From Corynespora cassiicola (taxonomy: Eukaryota > Ascomycota > Dothideomycetes > Pleosporales > Corynesporascaceae): a stretch of 64,000 nucleotides of DNA. Both the position numbers and the translations under genes were made by a program. This document shows positions 33,259 through 44,519 of this stretch, piece after piece (within the stretch, counting starts at the first letter, position 1; each line of letters begins with the position of its first letter). The DNA is taken from assembly GCA_022059125.1 (NCBI GenBank), contig JAEUWY010000001.1:496001-560000 (forward strand). Reading direction: 5' to 3'. The notes beneath the pieces are model-generated. The model ran no database searches, had not been told where the DNA came from, and worked only from the letters and a program-made list of their open reading frames with translations.

Positions 33259-36200
33259 CTACTGTTGGCCTGTCGGGTTAGTCTGCTCGGGCTTGTTGTC
33301 ATCAGGGTGATCTGAAGCATCCTCTCCCTTATCCCAACACTGAATCCATATATCCAACAATTTTGGAGGCCCTGGATGCCCGGGGTTGTCGCTGTGGAAG
33401 CACCGAAGTTTATGTGGGCTATTCTTGAAATTGCACGCATTGTACCACTCCAAGTCTTCTTCGTATCCAGACCATTTGACGCGGTATTGCAGCTTCCTGT
33501 AATACAAGCGCACTTCAAGTATCTCTTCTACTTCATATTCTTCGTCTTCTTTTTCAGTCTGGATCATAGTTGCTGTCTCCGATTGAGAATGCTGCACGTG
33601 ACTAGACTCATCACCTTGGCGTTCGGGTGAGGAGCTAATGGAAACAGCGCCGCTACAGGAATAATAACTCTGAGTACACGAATGGATCTCGGAGGAATCA
33701 GAATTACCACTTCTTCCACTCGGAGCTTCGTCTATGGGCGTATTCAATGGGCTGTCGGGCTGTATCGATGTTTGGGCAGGCGAGTGGCATCTTGGAACAA
33801 TTGGAAGCGAGTCCGTGCTTGAACCGCGAATACCATTACGCTCGAAAGAGCTGGATTTAATATTTTCTCCGGGCATCGTTCTTTGTTTCTCATCGTCAAC
33901 TAGTCCTTGGGTCGAACTTTCGGGAGAGGGACGCAATGACAAACTTGGTGCCCGGGAATGACTATTGAGATCCGTGGCAGCAAAAGCAGCGAAAGCAGCG
34001 ACAGACGTTTCCCTTCCTTTGGCGGTAACATCTTCCCTTCTTGTTTGGCCTGGGTTGCAGAGAACGAATTCGTAATCCATACGGCTATCCGACCCTTGCC
34101 CCACAGAGGTATTGGAACAAAGCATGCTTGCTCTCAAAGAACGCCGTGCTCGTTTCTTGACGGGGATAGCCGTTCCAAGGTCTGTATCATCGGTGCTTTC
34201 ATTGTGCCGAGAAGGACGTTTTTTGCCAGCCTGCAGCTTGTGGCTGCTGTGATAGTCTTGGAGATGGTGCAAGAGGTCCAACTCCGAATCGAAAGAGCGC
34301 ATCTCAGTGCATCTGGTGTCCGGGCAAGCGAAGAGACTGTGTTCAGAAAATTTTCCCACGTATTCTGAAACACACTTGCCTTGGTGGCGCTGCCAGTTCG
34401 ATAAGTGCTCAAAGGTACGCATCCGGGTCGTTGCTGGCAGGCTTTCATCGTGAAGGCATATGATGCAGTACCCAGCGCGCGCTAGACCCTTCCGAAAAGT
34501 GATAGGATCGCATCGGACTGGAACGTCATTGGTACGGACGTGATCCTGGCAGTGCTGGTCCCAATCAGGTACATTGCATATCCATCCATCGCATAGAAAG
34601 CAGAATCGGGCAAACCCGTAGGTTTCTCGGAGGTGGTTCAGGACACATTTATATACATGTTTCCATCGTTTCTCAGGAGGGATACTGGCAATATCGCATT
34701 AGTAAGTAAAAGACCGAAAGATGGGAGCTGCTCACTCCTCCATTGGCTCGGAGCAAGACTGTACTCTGCAACGGCCACCGACCGGTCTAAGACTGTCCTG
34801 ATACCCAACAAATGAATAGCTCTCAAGAAGCATGAGGAGGTCTTGCATTGCCGAAATACCCTCTGGGCTTCGGAGTGGTTTCGCTAGCATTAGAGTGTTG
34901 GCGAGACGTGCCCTTTCGGGGACCATATGGCAGACAACCTGCTCAAAATACGTACGACGCCAGTCAGACATGTATGTGTCGGCCTTTGAATCATAGTTTC
35001 TTTTTTGACTCGCTTGGTACTTCTTCAACTCTTGTTGGTGGATCTTCCGTCTCTGCGAATACAACTCGCTCTGTCGGGTTCTGAGTTCTTGGGAAACTTC
35101 AGAACTTTTTGCAGTTTTGATCTGCGAATCGAGGCTGTCTATGTCTTTCGAAATAGAAGAATAGTCCTCGCGCATCTTCAGGTCATGCTGCATGCCAGCG
35201 GGTAGCGTCAGGAAAAGATCGGGATTTCTCCCCATAGAAACCGAACGAAAATTTGCAGTAAGATCTGTTCTTTTTCTCAACCCCAAAAATGTTGCTGCAC
35301 CGTCCACATTACTCATATCATGGAGATAGTGTCTTCCAAGTGTGCTGTCAGTCACTTGAGAAGCGAATTTCTTAATGGTAGATAGAGAGTAGCCCGCATC
35401 TAGTCATGATCAGTTTCTCCACGAACATCTTGGACCCATTTTCCACTTACCATCAGCTTTTATGAGAGCTTCCCTTCGAGGAGCATGTAGTCCCATGCCT
35501 GAAGGAAATCCTGCTCTCAGTGCCCAGTCCGAACATTGTGTTCCCCATGAATTGGGATTCTTTTCCTTCTTCGTAGGACCGCTGGCAAGCATCTCGGGAA
35601 AGACTGGATCTTCGCGAACACTTTCCTCCCAGTCCAAGACCCAATAGGTCTCGTTTGGCTTAGGTCGAACAGCCAAGACCTGATCCAGGGTCTTGAATTC
35701 TCTGAATGCACCTGCGCTGAGAAAGATCGGCAATAAGTATACAGCCGTGTTGGCAAACAGAGGAGGGGTGGGATCCAATCTCTCGTAGATCATATGCTCT
35801 GGTCTATAGAGACCGGCTGTTAGGACTGCCTATTTCAGTCGAAGACGGTTTACTTACTTCTTAGGGTCATTGCGACGGCCTTTAGCATGCTCCCTCTTGA
35901 AACTTATCTGTATATCCGGCTGCATATTGTTCCAGCAGACTATACATTTGAGATCCTTCACATTTGTCAGTATGAACAATGAATAGGCGTTGAAAATAAG
36001 CGACCCACCTTGTATTTTGACATGCATATTTCTCTGAGCCTTGAGCTGGAATAGCAGTGCATATTGAAGAGTGCGGCTGTGTAAACTCGTACTCCTTCAT
36101 GTTTGTAGGTGTGGTGATCATTTTGCCAAAAGAATTGCTGCATGTAAACATAGTTGTCTAGAGTCAGGAACTTGATAGCCCTCTTCTCGGTTGGTAGGTC

Positions 36201-36744
36201 AAGTGTGGTGACGAGTTCGTCGACGTGCTATTTGCTGTCAAAATCTGTGCTTCTTCAAAAAGCGCAGCCCCATCGTTGTACCTACCGCATAAAGCGAATC
36301 GACATGGTCTTTAGGGATCCCCTTCTTGTATTCGCGTTTGTACGCACCTGCAAACTGTCGCACCTTCGTTTTCAGAGTGTCTGGCGTAGGACGTCTGTTG
36401 GAATCATTAATTCTTCCCGTAGTCGCCAGCGCAGCTGAAGTCACAAAGTTCTTGAGAGTGCTCAGAGATTCTGGATCTTGATCTGGGAACTCAGCTCGGT
36501 AGCTTGTAGAGGTCAGTAAATCAGTATTGCTGTCACCTTTTCTGATCACTAACGCTTTCCACAAGGCCAACATTGATTCGTAGGGCACCTTGCTCAGCGG
36601 GGCGAGCTCCTTGAAAGCCGGTTCATTGCTGATGGCTGAGCTGTCTATCGGCAGCCCATTTTCGACAGCGAGCCGGATCCGGTCCGCCGGACTTTGCTTT
36701 TTGGTGCTGCGCTGTACAAGCAAAGAATCCATAGCGAAAGACAT
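33259..36744 (-). CDS. DUF3435 tyrosine recombinase with zinc fingers and chromodomain
   Basis: Six exons read leftward: 36286-36744, 36009-36227, 35858-35955, 35451-35803, 34736-35399 and 33259-34684 (3219 nt, 1072 aa). The five introns are 51-58 bp with donors GTAGGT, GTGGGT, GTAAGT, GTAAGT and GTGAGC, and all keep frame. ATG 36744 or 36732 could be the start. Known family: DUF3435 holds the Starship 'captain' recombinases. Catalytic residues are visible: R216 (SSRLRE), H365-x-x-R368 (LHAPRRE) and nucleophile Y401 (GRHYLHDMSNVD). The usual FAS-H histidine is Q391. A charged coiled segment follows (about 440-510). C2H2-like fingers sit at about 610-745 (FCFLCDGW, YCIICLHDE, FACPDTRC with later His). 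A Ser-rich linker leads to a chromodomain at about 980-1047 with cage residues in YEVEEIL and VKWSGY. No lesions. Inferred: an active or recently active recombinase. Confidence 0.88.
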
Positions 36745-37110
36745 GCAGTAAGTGAGAAGAAGGGGCAGAATCGAAGATCCAAGGCAAACTTTGGAGAGTA
36801 TGATGCGGCACGAAGCGGGGAACGAGCGCAGGAGTCTATATAGGCAGTGCAATCTGTTCGCATGGCTGGCTGCGCCGCGTCATGAGGCAAGGGAGAGATG
36901 ACTTCGGGCCTTTGTAGCCTCGTCTCATAGTCCTGACGAAAGCATTCGGGAGGAGTGCCAAAAACAGTGATCATCCTGAGCCAATCCTGAGCCGACGTGA
37001 GCGGCCCTGAGCGCCCCTGAGCCGGCCCTGAGCAGGCCCTGAGCCGGACCTGAATCCAGCCTGAGCCGAATGAGGCAGTGTTACGTAACGGCAAGGGCTC
37101 GATTGGCGTG
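36745..37110 (-). promoter_or_regulatory. Upstream region of the recombinase gene
   Basis: About 365 bp between the recombinase start and the AT-rich block. It contains the phased CCTGAGC array and a palindromic GTTACGTAAC at 37080-37089. This is where a captain's element end would be expected, so the motifs could serve promoter control, recombinase binding or both. Confidence 0.5.
36975..37066 (+). repeat. Nine-copy CCTGAGC array, 10-11 bp period
   Basis: Copies start at 36975, 36986, 36996 (CGTGAGC), 37006, 37016, 37027, 37038, 37049 (CCTGAAT) and 37060. Spacings are 11, 10, 10, 10, 11, 11, 11 and 11 bp, about one DNA helical turn, so all motifs face the same side of the helix. Intervening bases vary (CCAAT, CGG, CAGGC), so it is more than a simple clonal repeat. 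Confidence 0.85.
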
Positions 37111-37279
37111 GTAAAACTAAACTATTAGACTAATAACATACCAGATAGAGTAAAAAACTAAAATAATATAAATTTAAAATTATTTATACGCAAAATAAAA
37201 AAAAAAATAAACTAATATTTTAAGTTAAAAAACAGATATTGCAGAAACTAAATTAATAAATAAAATAGTTATTTTTAAA

Positions 37280-38640
37280 TAAGCGCTAGACGGCATTTTA
37301 GAACCAGCACGCAGTATTAACTTTATTATAATAGTATATTAATAAATACTAAAAAAGCTTTATTAAATTATTATTTAGTAGTATTATAAAGATCTGTTAC
37401 ACGGACACTTAGATATTAAATAAATAATTAAACTAATAAAATAGATGTACGATATTCTTAGATTAAAAAACAAAGTAATAAAGCTTATTAAGAAATATAT
37501 AATATATTAGAAGAATAAGTATAGTATACACGCTTAATATAAAAAACTATAAGCTGTAAAAATACTAAATAAATTCTAAATAAATATTACTATAGACTTT
37601 ATTACTAGACTACTAACGTTTTATAACCCGGTTTTTAAAGTATTTTATAATACTATTCTAGTAGTTATAGATAGATTTATAAAATATATAAAAATAATTA
37701 TATTTAAAAATAACTATACTGCGCTAGAACTAGTATAGATTATTTTAAATTACGTAATTAGATATTACAGATTATTTTAATTAATTATTAGTAACAGAAA
37801 TAAACTTTTTATATTAAACTACTAAATAATACTAATATTAGCTATTAAAATTAAAAAAAAATTATTAATAGTATACTATCTACAGACAGACAGTTAAATA
37901 GAAAAAATAAACAAAACTATAAAAATATATTTATAGATATATAGTAACTAAAAACAGAATAATTAGATATTACTACTATTTATAGTATAACTCGCATTTA
38001 ACAACAGAGAATTAGTAATAATAAAATAATTTTTTTATTACGTAATACACGGGATATATTTAAATCTTTTATTACTAAAAATTAAAAAAAAACAAATTAA
38101 GCCAGTTATAAGCTAAGTAATAGATAAATTAAAAAAATAATAAAAATTTTATAAATAATTATAGAAGAATATTAAAACAGCATAACGTAAAACTATTTCT
38201 TATATTAACTAAAAACAAAAAATAGTATTTTAGCTAAAAAGAGAGAATAAAGTGTATTTTTTTACAAAAATTTTTTAAATAATATAACTAAGTAAAAAAT
38301 TAGATTACGTTAAAGTTAGACTATTTTTAATTCTAAAATAAAAAAAACTAGTTAACTATAAACTCTAACTTTCTACTAATACTAGAATATATTTAGTATT
38401 TTATATATTACTATTAGAATCTGCTAACGCTAAAATATTTATTTAAAAATACTTCTATTATAAAATAGAAAAAAAAGTTAAATTTAAAGTAGAAGCGTTA
38501 GTAAGCTACCGCAAAATAGAATAAAACAAATTTTATAATATCTACTTTATATAGAAATAGTTAGTTAAATAGAAAAAATATCTAAATTCAGAAAATACTT
38601 AGAAATTAAAATAAAATTTAAAAAACTGTTAGCGACTACT
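37280..38640 (+). pseudogene. Gypsy chromovirus integrase-chromodomain remnant
   Basis: Reading past many stops gives a recognisable 3' pol order. An HH-CC integrase finger remnant near 37390-37540 contains GHLDI and the KNKYSIHA segment. The integrase core near 37590-37900 contains DFITRL and NTILVVIDRFIKY, then a YLQTDSQ remnant of YHPQTDGQ. A chromodomain remnant near 38470-38620 has LVK*KKYLNSENTW in place of LVKWKGYPxSENTW. Stops fit RIP. The protease, reverse transcriptase and both LTRs were not found. It differs from the element at 47.5-55.4 kb. Confidence 0.75.
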
Positions 38641-39739
38641 TAAAAAAAGCTAAAAATAAAATTACTTCTACTACTATATAAAAGTAATTAAAAAAAACAT
38701 ACCTAAAAAAAAATAATATATTATATATAACTAAATATTTAAAAACTAGTAGATAATACAGGTACTTTCTAAAAGTTATTAAAAAAACTTTTAATAGCGC
38801 TTTAAGTGCTTAAAAAAAAATTAAAAATAAAATTTTTAGAAAAACTATTAAAAATAAAAACTTTAGACAACGCTTTGTATTTCTACTACTTTTACTTTTT
38901 TAAATTTTATTTTTTTATTAATATAGCTTTTTCCGCACGACGATTAAGTAAATTTATCTATTAATAAAGCTGTTTTTTTTTAGCTTTCGCTATCTGTAAG
39001 TTTTTTAAAGCTTTTTTATATATTTTTACAGCTATATTTTACGCTTTATATAACTTTTTTATTTATTATTATAATTTTTTTTTTTTTTAGTAAAACGCTG
39101 GAACTTAGACTAAGTAACATAAATATTACACTGCTGCCTGTAATATAAATACTTATTATACTTTTTAAAATAAATATATATTTTATATACTTATTTATGC
39201 TTTACGCAAATTAAATATTTTTAAACTATAACTTTTTTTACAGTTTTAATAAAATTAGCTAAGTAATAATAGTAAATAGTATTAAAAACTATTAGTATTT
39301 TAGATATTATTACAAAAGTAGGTAGTAACAAAAAAAACCTACGCGTTATATATTAGCTTAAAAAACTAAGCTAAGCTAAAAAAAAAATAGTATTATAAGC
39401 TATAAATATAGGCTAATAACAGAGCTGACAGAGTTGTACCGCTATAGCTAGTTACGTAATATATTTAGTTAATTAGTCTGCTTAGCAGTACTAAGTAACT
39501 AAACAGTACTAAGTAGAAGCTTTAGGTATATATATATAGTCCGCATAATTATACTCTATAATTATATTTATTTTATTAGTAAATTTATTATTTAGAATTA
39601 ACTATTAATTTATTATACTCTATTACTAATACAGAGATCTATATAGTATATTATATATTATTTCTTTTACGTAACTCTACTAGTATTTATTTTTAAGAAT
39701 TAAACTAAGCAGCTACTTATTTTCTAGCCTCGCTTATAG

Positions 39740-41243
39740 CCTGTAGCCCAGCTTTAATACTTACTAAGTAAAAAGCAGGCTACGTTAGTATTAAGTAGTT
39801 TAATAACTTTATTAAATATTAGCTAAATTTTTAAGTTTAATTAATTTACTAGCAGAATTACTAATAGATTTTATATAAAAATTTTAAAATTATATGCTTT
39901 TAGTTTAAACTGCTATATTATATAAAAAAAAAAGTATAGTATTATTAATAAAAATATATATAACTTTAACAAAACAGGCTTTATAATAAATATAATATTA
40001 GCTTAATTAGTAGTTATAGTATTAGAAAAATAGAATTAATTTAAAAATACTTAGCTAAATAATTAAAAATAAATTATAGTAATTTAGAAAATTAACGCGT
40101 GCAGCTAAATAATTTTTTTTTTTATTATTTTTATAAATAAATACTATTTTTAAATATAGTATAAAAATAATAATATTTTATTTAGCTAGTATATATTACT
40201 TAGCAAAATAGACTAAATAATAAATAAGCTAAAAATATATTAGTTAGAGTATTTTAATACTTATACGCAGAGCTGTACAGTAAAAATATATTAACTACTT
40301 ATTATTAATAGCTATAAAAGCTATAATTTTTTAGTTTTTTAGAATTTCTATAAAAAAAGTAAAATTATTACTTTTTATATACTTTTATATATATTATATT
40401 TTTTTTAATTTTTTAATATAAAATATTTTTTACTTTTAAAGCGCGCGTATAGTAATAAAATTTTTAACTTAATATATAATTATATTAACTATATTAACTA
40501 TATTAATAAAATTACTTTTTTACTAGCTTTTAAAAAAGTTTTTAAATAATTTTTTATAAAAAGTAATATACGCGTAAGTTTTTAAAAAATAAAAATAATT
40601 TTTTATAATTTAAAAATAATACTATTAAAGTTTAATATAAAGCTATGTATATTTACGCTAGTTTTTTTTAAAATTATTTAGTAAAAAATTAAAATACTAA
40701 GTAACGCGTACGAGCTAAAGGCTTAATTAATATTAATTTATAATAAAATTAGAAAGTATAAAAATTTATTATCTGTTTTTATTATTTAAGCGCTTACTTA
40801 ATTTAATAAAAGTACTATAATACTAATTTATAAAGTTATATTATTTTATATATAAGTTAAAATTTTTAAAAAAACTAATAAAACTGCTACGTAGTATATA
40901 AAGTAAAAAAAAAAAAAATTTAGTATAAAAAAACTTTAATAAAAACTAAAAAAAACTAAAATTATAATTTAAAAAAATATTAAAAAGTAATTAAATAAAA
41001 AAAATATAAAAAAGTAATTTATTTTAGTAGTAGTTAGTAAATAAAAACGCGCTGTATACACTACAGAAAATAAAATTATAATTTTTATATATATAAAATA
41101 GTAGTATAACTACTTTAGTTACTTTTTATATTAAGTTATTATAGTATTTTTCTAAAGTAGTTATGTAGGTAGATACGCGTATTAGAGTAGTTAGAAAAAA
41201 TAGTAACTTACTTATTCTAGCGACTTGCTTATTCTTTACATTA
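39740..41243 (+). mobile_element. Fot1/pogo-type DNA transposon remnant, copy A
   Basis: Translation across stops gives IYNFNKTGF (NFDETGF, first catalytic Asp region), then LLIINSYKSYN (LLIxDGHxSH region) and FNIKYFLLLKRAYS (LDVGxFxPLKxAY). This is the DDE_1 layout of Fot1/pogo transposases. The right end (to 41243) reads …GCGACTTGCTTATTCTTTACATTA before TA and matches both ends of copy B. The left TIR was not found, so the left end may be truncated. Heavily RIP-mutated. Confidence 0.7.
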
Positions 41244-41701
41244 TAGTAAAATTATATATAATATAGTTATATATAGTATAGCTTACAGCAGTTATAGCAA
41301 AAGCTTAAAAAAATAAATTAAATTAATATATATTTTTATAGTAAAAGTCTAAAAATATATATATAATTAACTAAGTAAAAAAACTATTAATACTAAAAGT
41401 TATTTATAAACGCTGTTTTTTATAACTACTATTATATAATTTATAATTACTATCGTACGTTAGCAGTTATTTAAATATAGAATATATATAATATATAAAT
41501 TACTACTACTACTACTGCTTAAACTACTATTTTTTTTTAATATTTTAAAAATTTATAAAAAAAAGCTATTTACTAAGTAAAATATTTAAACAGAAGTACT
41601 ATGTAACAGAGTTAAAGTTTAAATTCTAATCTATTATTAGTACTAAAAACTTTAGCTTTCTGAATTCTTCCCCGCAGGGAACTAAGAAGCAGCTGCAGCA
41701 T

Positions 41702-42184
41702 ATGGTTTTAGTTGCCGATGTGATCTTCTGCGCAGTACCATCCCGGCAGCCATTATTTTCGCTCGAACCTCTGGAGTTGGAGCACAGGCAAGGGAAATAT
41801 TCTCTAATCACTGCTGCAGATTCATGGCTGTCTAATATGATCGAGGTGCATCCGGCGTTCCTTCAGCATGTTGCCAGTGCGAATGATTCAAATATGACCA
41901 GGGCCTCAAAGCGCCCCCCTGTGCTGGTCGATGACACCGAAAATATTATCAATCACTGCGGAGAGATCGTAAAGAATGGCTTGAAGAAGCAGATGCTAGA
42001 GATTGGAGAAATTCTACTCCAGAAACGCGATGAAAGGTGGACTAGAGAAATAGTCACGTGGCTCGCGGAAGGACTAGTCATATACAAAAGTATCGGTGTT
42101 AGCGTGACTGACCTCACTGTTAGCAATGCCATCTTGGCACTTGCGGAAAAGAAGATGGTGGGAATCTCAGTAACTAGGTTTTGA
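41702..42184 (+). CDS. Unrecognised 160-aa frame in a GC-normal island
   Basis: ATG at 41702, 160 aa, no introns needed. Composition is normal, unlike the AT block ending 60 bp upstream. The C-terminal half is helical and amphipathic (KNGLKKQMLEIGEILLQKRDERW). No domain is recognised. It may be the 3' part of a longer gene whose 5' end was lost to, or lies within, the RIP block, or a chance frame. Confidence 0.35.
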   Translation: MVLVADVIFCAVPSRQPLFSLEPLELEHRQGKYSLITAADSWLSNMIEVHPAFLQHVASANDSNMTRASKRPPVLVDDTENIINHCGEIVKNGLKKQMLEIGEILLQKRDERWTREIVTWLAEGLVIYKSIGVSVTDLTVSNAILALAEKKMVGISVTRF

Positions 42185-43156
42185 ATAACAACTCAGTCAA
42201 GGGCGTCTTTGCTTTGGCCACTAGCAATAAAGACCAATCACTATCTGTTGGCCTTCACGTGACTAGCACAGATATAGTATAGTTACTTTTAGTATATAAA
42301 ACCTATTATTCTACGCATTTTGAAGAGGCTTTAGTCTAGAAAAAAATATAAGTATAGAGCCGTAGTTATCTATAGTAATTAACTCAGTTCTTATTCTTCT
42401 TCCCACACCTATACTTTAGACTATCTATTCTATTGTTCTGTCTTATTAAGTATATTCAGACTGCATTCTGGCTTTACTAAGTTCTCCCAGCTTCAAACAC
42501 TTGGAATAGGAGCGTAGGTATGACCTAGACAATCTTATTGTGTGTTCTGTGCTACGAGCTGATCTAAGTATTAACCTCGCATATCATGTACTCGTAATAC
42601 ATCATGCTCGACGGTACACGCGGTTGAATATTTTTTGAGCCAATTGCATATGGTTTCAGCGGGAAGGCGCGTCCTCATTGCTCTTTTCTGCACCCTTGTT
42701 AGATAGAAGTCGACTTCGACAGCGAACCCTCGTTACTGACTGCTACTAACAACTTTTGTCGTTGCAGTGCGTGATACAATACCCTGTTCTCAATGCTTCC
42801 ACTAACGCTTAGTGTATGTTCCGAAGGTCTTTGTCCTTATTACGCTTGTAAAATTAGTGAACGAATGGCCTTCTATGGCCTACCGAATCTTTAGGCCCAC
42901 CATTATCTAAGCACTGACACTACGGCTGTGCAGCCGATCCGGCTTCCTTAGCCGATGGCGTCTCACATAAATGGATGGTAATCTGTGTGAACAGAGAACC
43001 CCACCACCTCATCCTACCGCGCTATAGACAACTCCCAAGAAGTCCTACGAACATCGGCTGTTGCACAAGAAAGATTAAAGCGGTTGAAACTTACAGGTCA
43101 ATAACTTCCTTTATCTAGCGAGTAACATCACTTGTTAATGGGATAATGTAGGCAAA
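42185..43156. other. Intergenic region with a small AT-rich repeat
   Basis: About 970 bp. The AT-rich segment 42270-42425 contains a repeat shared with 61908-61992. The remainder is normal composition and upstream of the dehydratase-like gene. No other gene is seen. Confidence 0.5.
42335..42425 (+). repeat. Short dispersed repeat, copy 1
   Basis: Shares TATAAGTATAGAGC…GTA…ATCTATAG…AATTAA and a closing TATACTTTA with 61908-61992. Differences are mostly transitions. The ends TATAAGTATA and TATACTTTA are partly inverted, so it may be a small solo terminus or MITE. Confidence 0.6.
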
Positions 43157-44266
43157 ATGCGCATCACCGATATCACTGTCTTTAGTTACATGGCCAACTA
43201 CAATCACGGCGTCTACTCGATGTCTAATAGTCGGACCAGCACCGGCCAGCCATCTATCGTAGTTCGGATTCGCACAGATGAAGGTATTGAGGGTTGGGCC
43301 GAGAACGCGCCCCTAGGCAGCGACTACTTACCTAGTTCTTTTACTGGTGAACTTGCTGCGTTGAAGGAACTCGGCCCGCAAATCCTCGGTCTGGATCCGC
43401 GTACCCCCGCAGCGATCAGCGCAAAACTCGATCGAATAATGATGTCAGGCATGGCGGCCAAATCAGTTATCGATATCGCATGTTGGGATATTTTGGGCAA
43501 AGCTGTGGGCTTACCCACTCACTTGTTGCTTGGTGGACAGCTCACTAGCAAACCACCTGCTTTCTCGGTCATTGGATTTGGTGACATCTCAGAGGCTGTC
43601 AGAAACGCCAAGGTTGAACATGAGAAAGGAGTGGTATTCATGCAGCTCAAGGTCGGAGATGATCCACTAGCGGATGCTCGGAGAATAAGAGCTATCCGCG
43701 AGGCTCTCCCAGAAAGCGTGTATGTTTTCGCCGATGCCAATGGAAGTTGGAACCTATCGCAAGCACTTATCTTTGCTCGATCTCTCGGGCAGGATGCTGT
43801 TATTCCGTTGGAACAACCATGCCGATCACTTTCTGATTGCGCGCAAGTGGCTCATCTTACCGCGCTCCCAGTTATCCTCGACGAGTGTATTGTCACAATG
43901 ACAGACCTAGTAACGGCCCACGCAGCGGGTATCACAGGGGTAAATATCAAGCTATCGCGAGTAGGCGGTATCACTAAGGCCCGCATTCTGCGTGATGCGG
44001 CCGTGGCACTAGAGATGAATGTCAATATCGATGATACGTGGGGCTGTGCTCTGACAACCACGCAAAACCTTCAGCTAGCCGCCTCCACACGTCCAGATCG
44101 GCTGGGCGCTGTCGACTGTTTCGCCGAGTGGACAAACCCCCTAATAGCTGAGGTTCCTCGTATGCAGTTGAACGGCCGGCTTACTCCTTCGTCGCTGCCT
44201 GGCAACGGATATGGTGCTATCAATATGGATCTTTTAGGAGAGCCGCTTTTTTATATTTGTAAATAG
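43157..44266 (+). CDS. Enolase-superfamily dehydratase/racemase-like enzyme
   Basis: Intact, intronless 369-aa protein of the mandelate racemase/muconate lactonizing group. It has an N-terminal capping domain (1-125) and a barrel domain. Metal ligands are D193 (FADANG), E219 (PLEQPC) and D242 (ILDEC). Candidate acid-base lysines are K165 (QLKVG) and K265 (NIKLSRVGG). The N-terminus (MSNSRTSTG, residues 22-30, and GWAENAPLG) resembles cis-3-hydroxy-L-proline dehydratase and proline-derivative enzymes, so a role in hydroxyproline or related amino-acid breakdown is the best guess; this is from recalled similarity. It sits in a GC-normal island between RIP blocks. Intronless and bacteria-like, so ancient transfer is plausible. 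A cytosolic location is likely. Confidence 0.85.
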   Translation: MRITDITVFSYMANYNHGVYSMSNSRTSTGQPSIVVRIRTDEGIEGWAENAPLGSDYLPSSFTGELAALKELGPQILGLDPRTPAAISAKLDRIMMSGMAAKSVIDIACWDILGKAVGLPTHLLLGGQLTSKPPAFSVIGFGDISEAVRNAKVEHEKGVVFMQLKVGDDPLADARRIRAIREALPESVYVFADANGSWNLSQALIFARSLGQDAVIPLEQPCRSLSDCAQVAHLTALPVILDECIVTMTDLVTAHAAGITGVNIKLSRVGGITKARILRDAAVALEMNVNIDDTWGCALTTTQNLQLAASTRPDRLGAVDCFAEWTNPLIAEVPRMQLNGRLTPSSLPGNGYGAINMDLLGEPLFYICK

Positions 44267-44519
44267 CGAGGTTCACAAATGAACAGGTCGATAATGTCAC
44301 ATAACAATGCAACAGTGTATGGAACTGTATAGGAAAGCATAGTACTATCTGGAACTGTTGCTATCCTCCACATCCTCTTGTTCTTACCTTGTAGGTATGG
44401 GGTTCGTGCCTAGTTTTGCTGCGAAGACGGTGTCGCCTCTCTACGGACGCCCTCTTTGTAGCAGTCTTGCTGTAGTCAAGACTGCTACCCTCTGTTGTAA
44501 CCAACTAAACCAAGTGCAT

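Larger units (their letters stand above)
37111..41643. repeat. RIP-degraded AT-rich block 1
   Basis: Composition shifts abruptly at about 37111 and returns at about 41643. CA and TG are almost absent and TA is in excess, as expected after C-to-T change at CpA on both strands. No long open frame survives. Contents: Gypsy chromovirus pol remnant (37280-38640), unassigned AT-rich repeat (38640-39740), Fot1/pogo remnant (39740-41243) and a tail (41244-41420) related to 46985-47120. Confidence 0.9.

Noticed and set aside
33376..34368. Plus-strand frames of 75-136 codons
   Set aside because: Antisense to the last exon of the recombinase.
35882..36151. 89-codon frame read as its own gene
   Set aside because: It crosses introns 2 and the flanking exons of the recombinase in the wrong phase.
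37081..37092. TTAC(N7)A-type Starship target site at the recombinase end
   Set aside because: The sequence TTACGTAACGGC has C where the final A is required.
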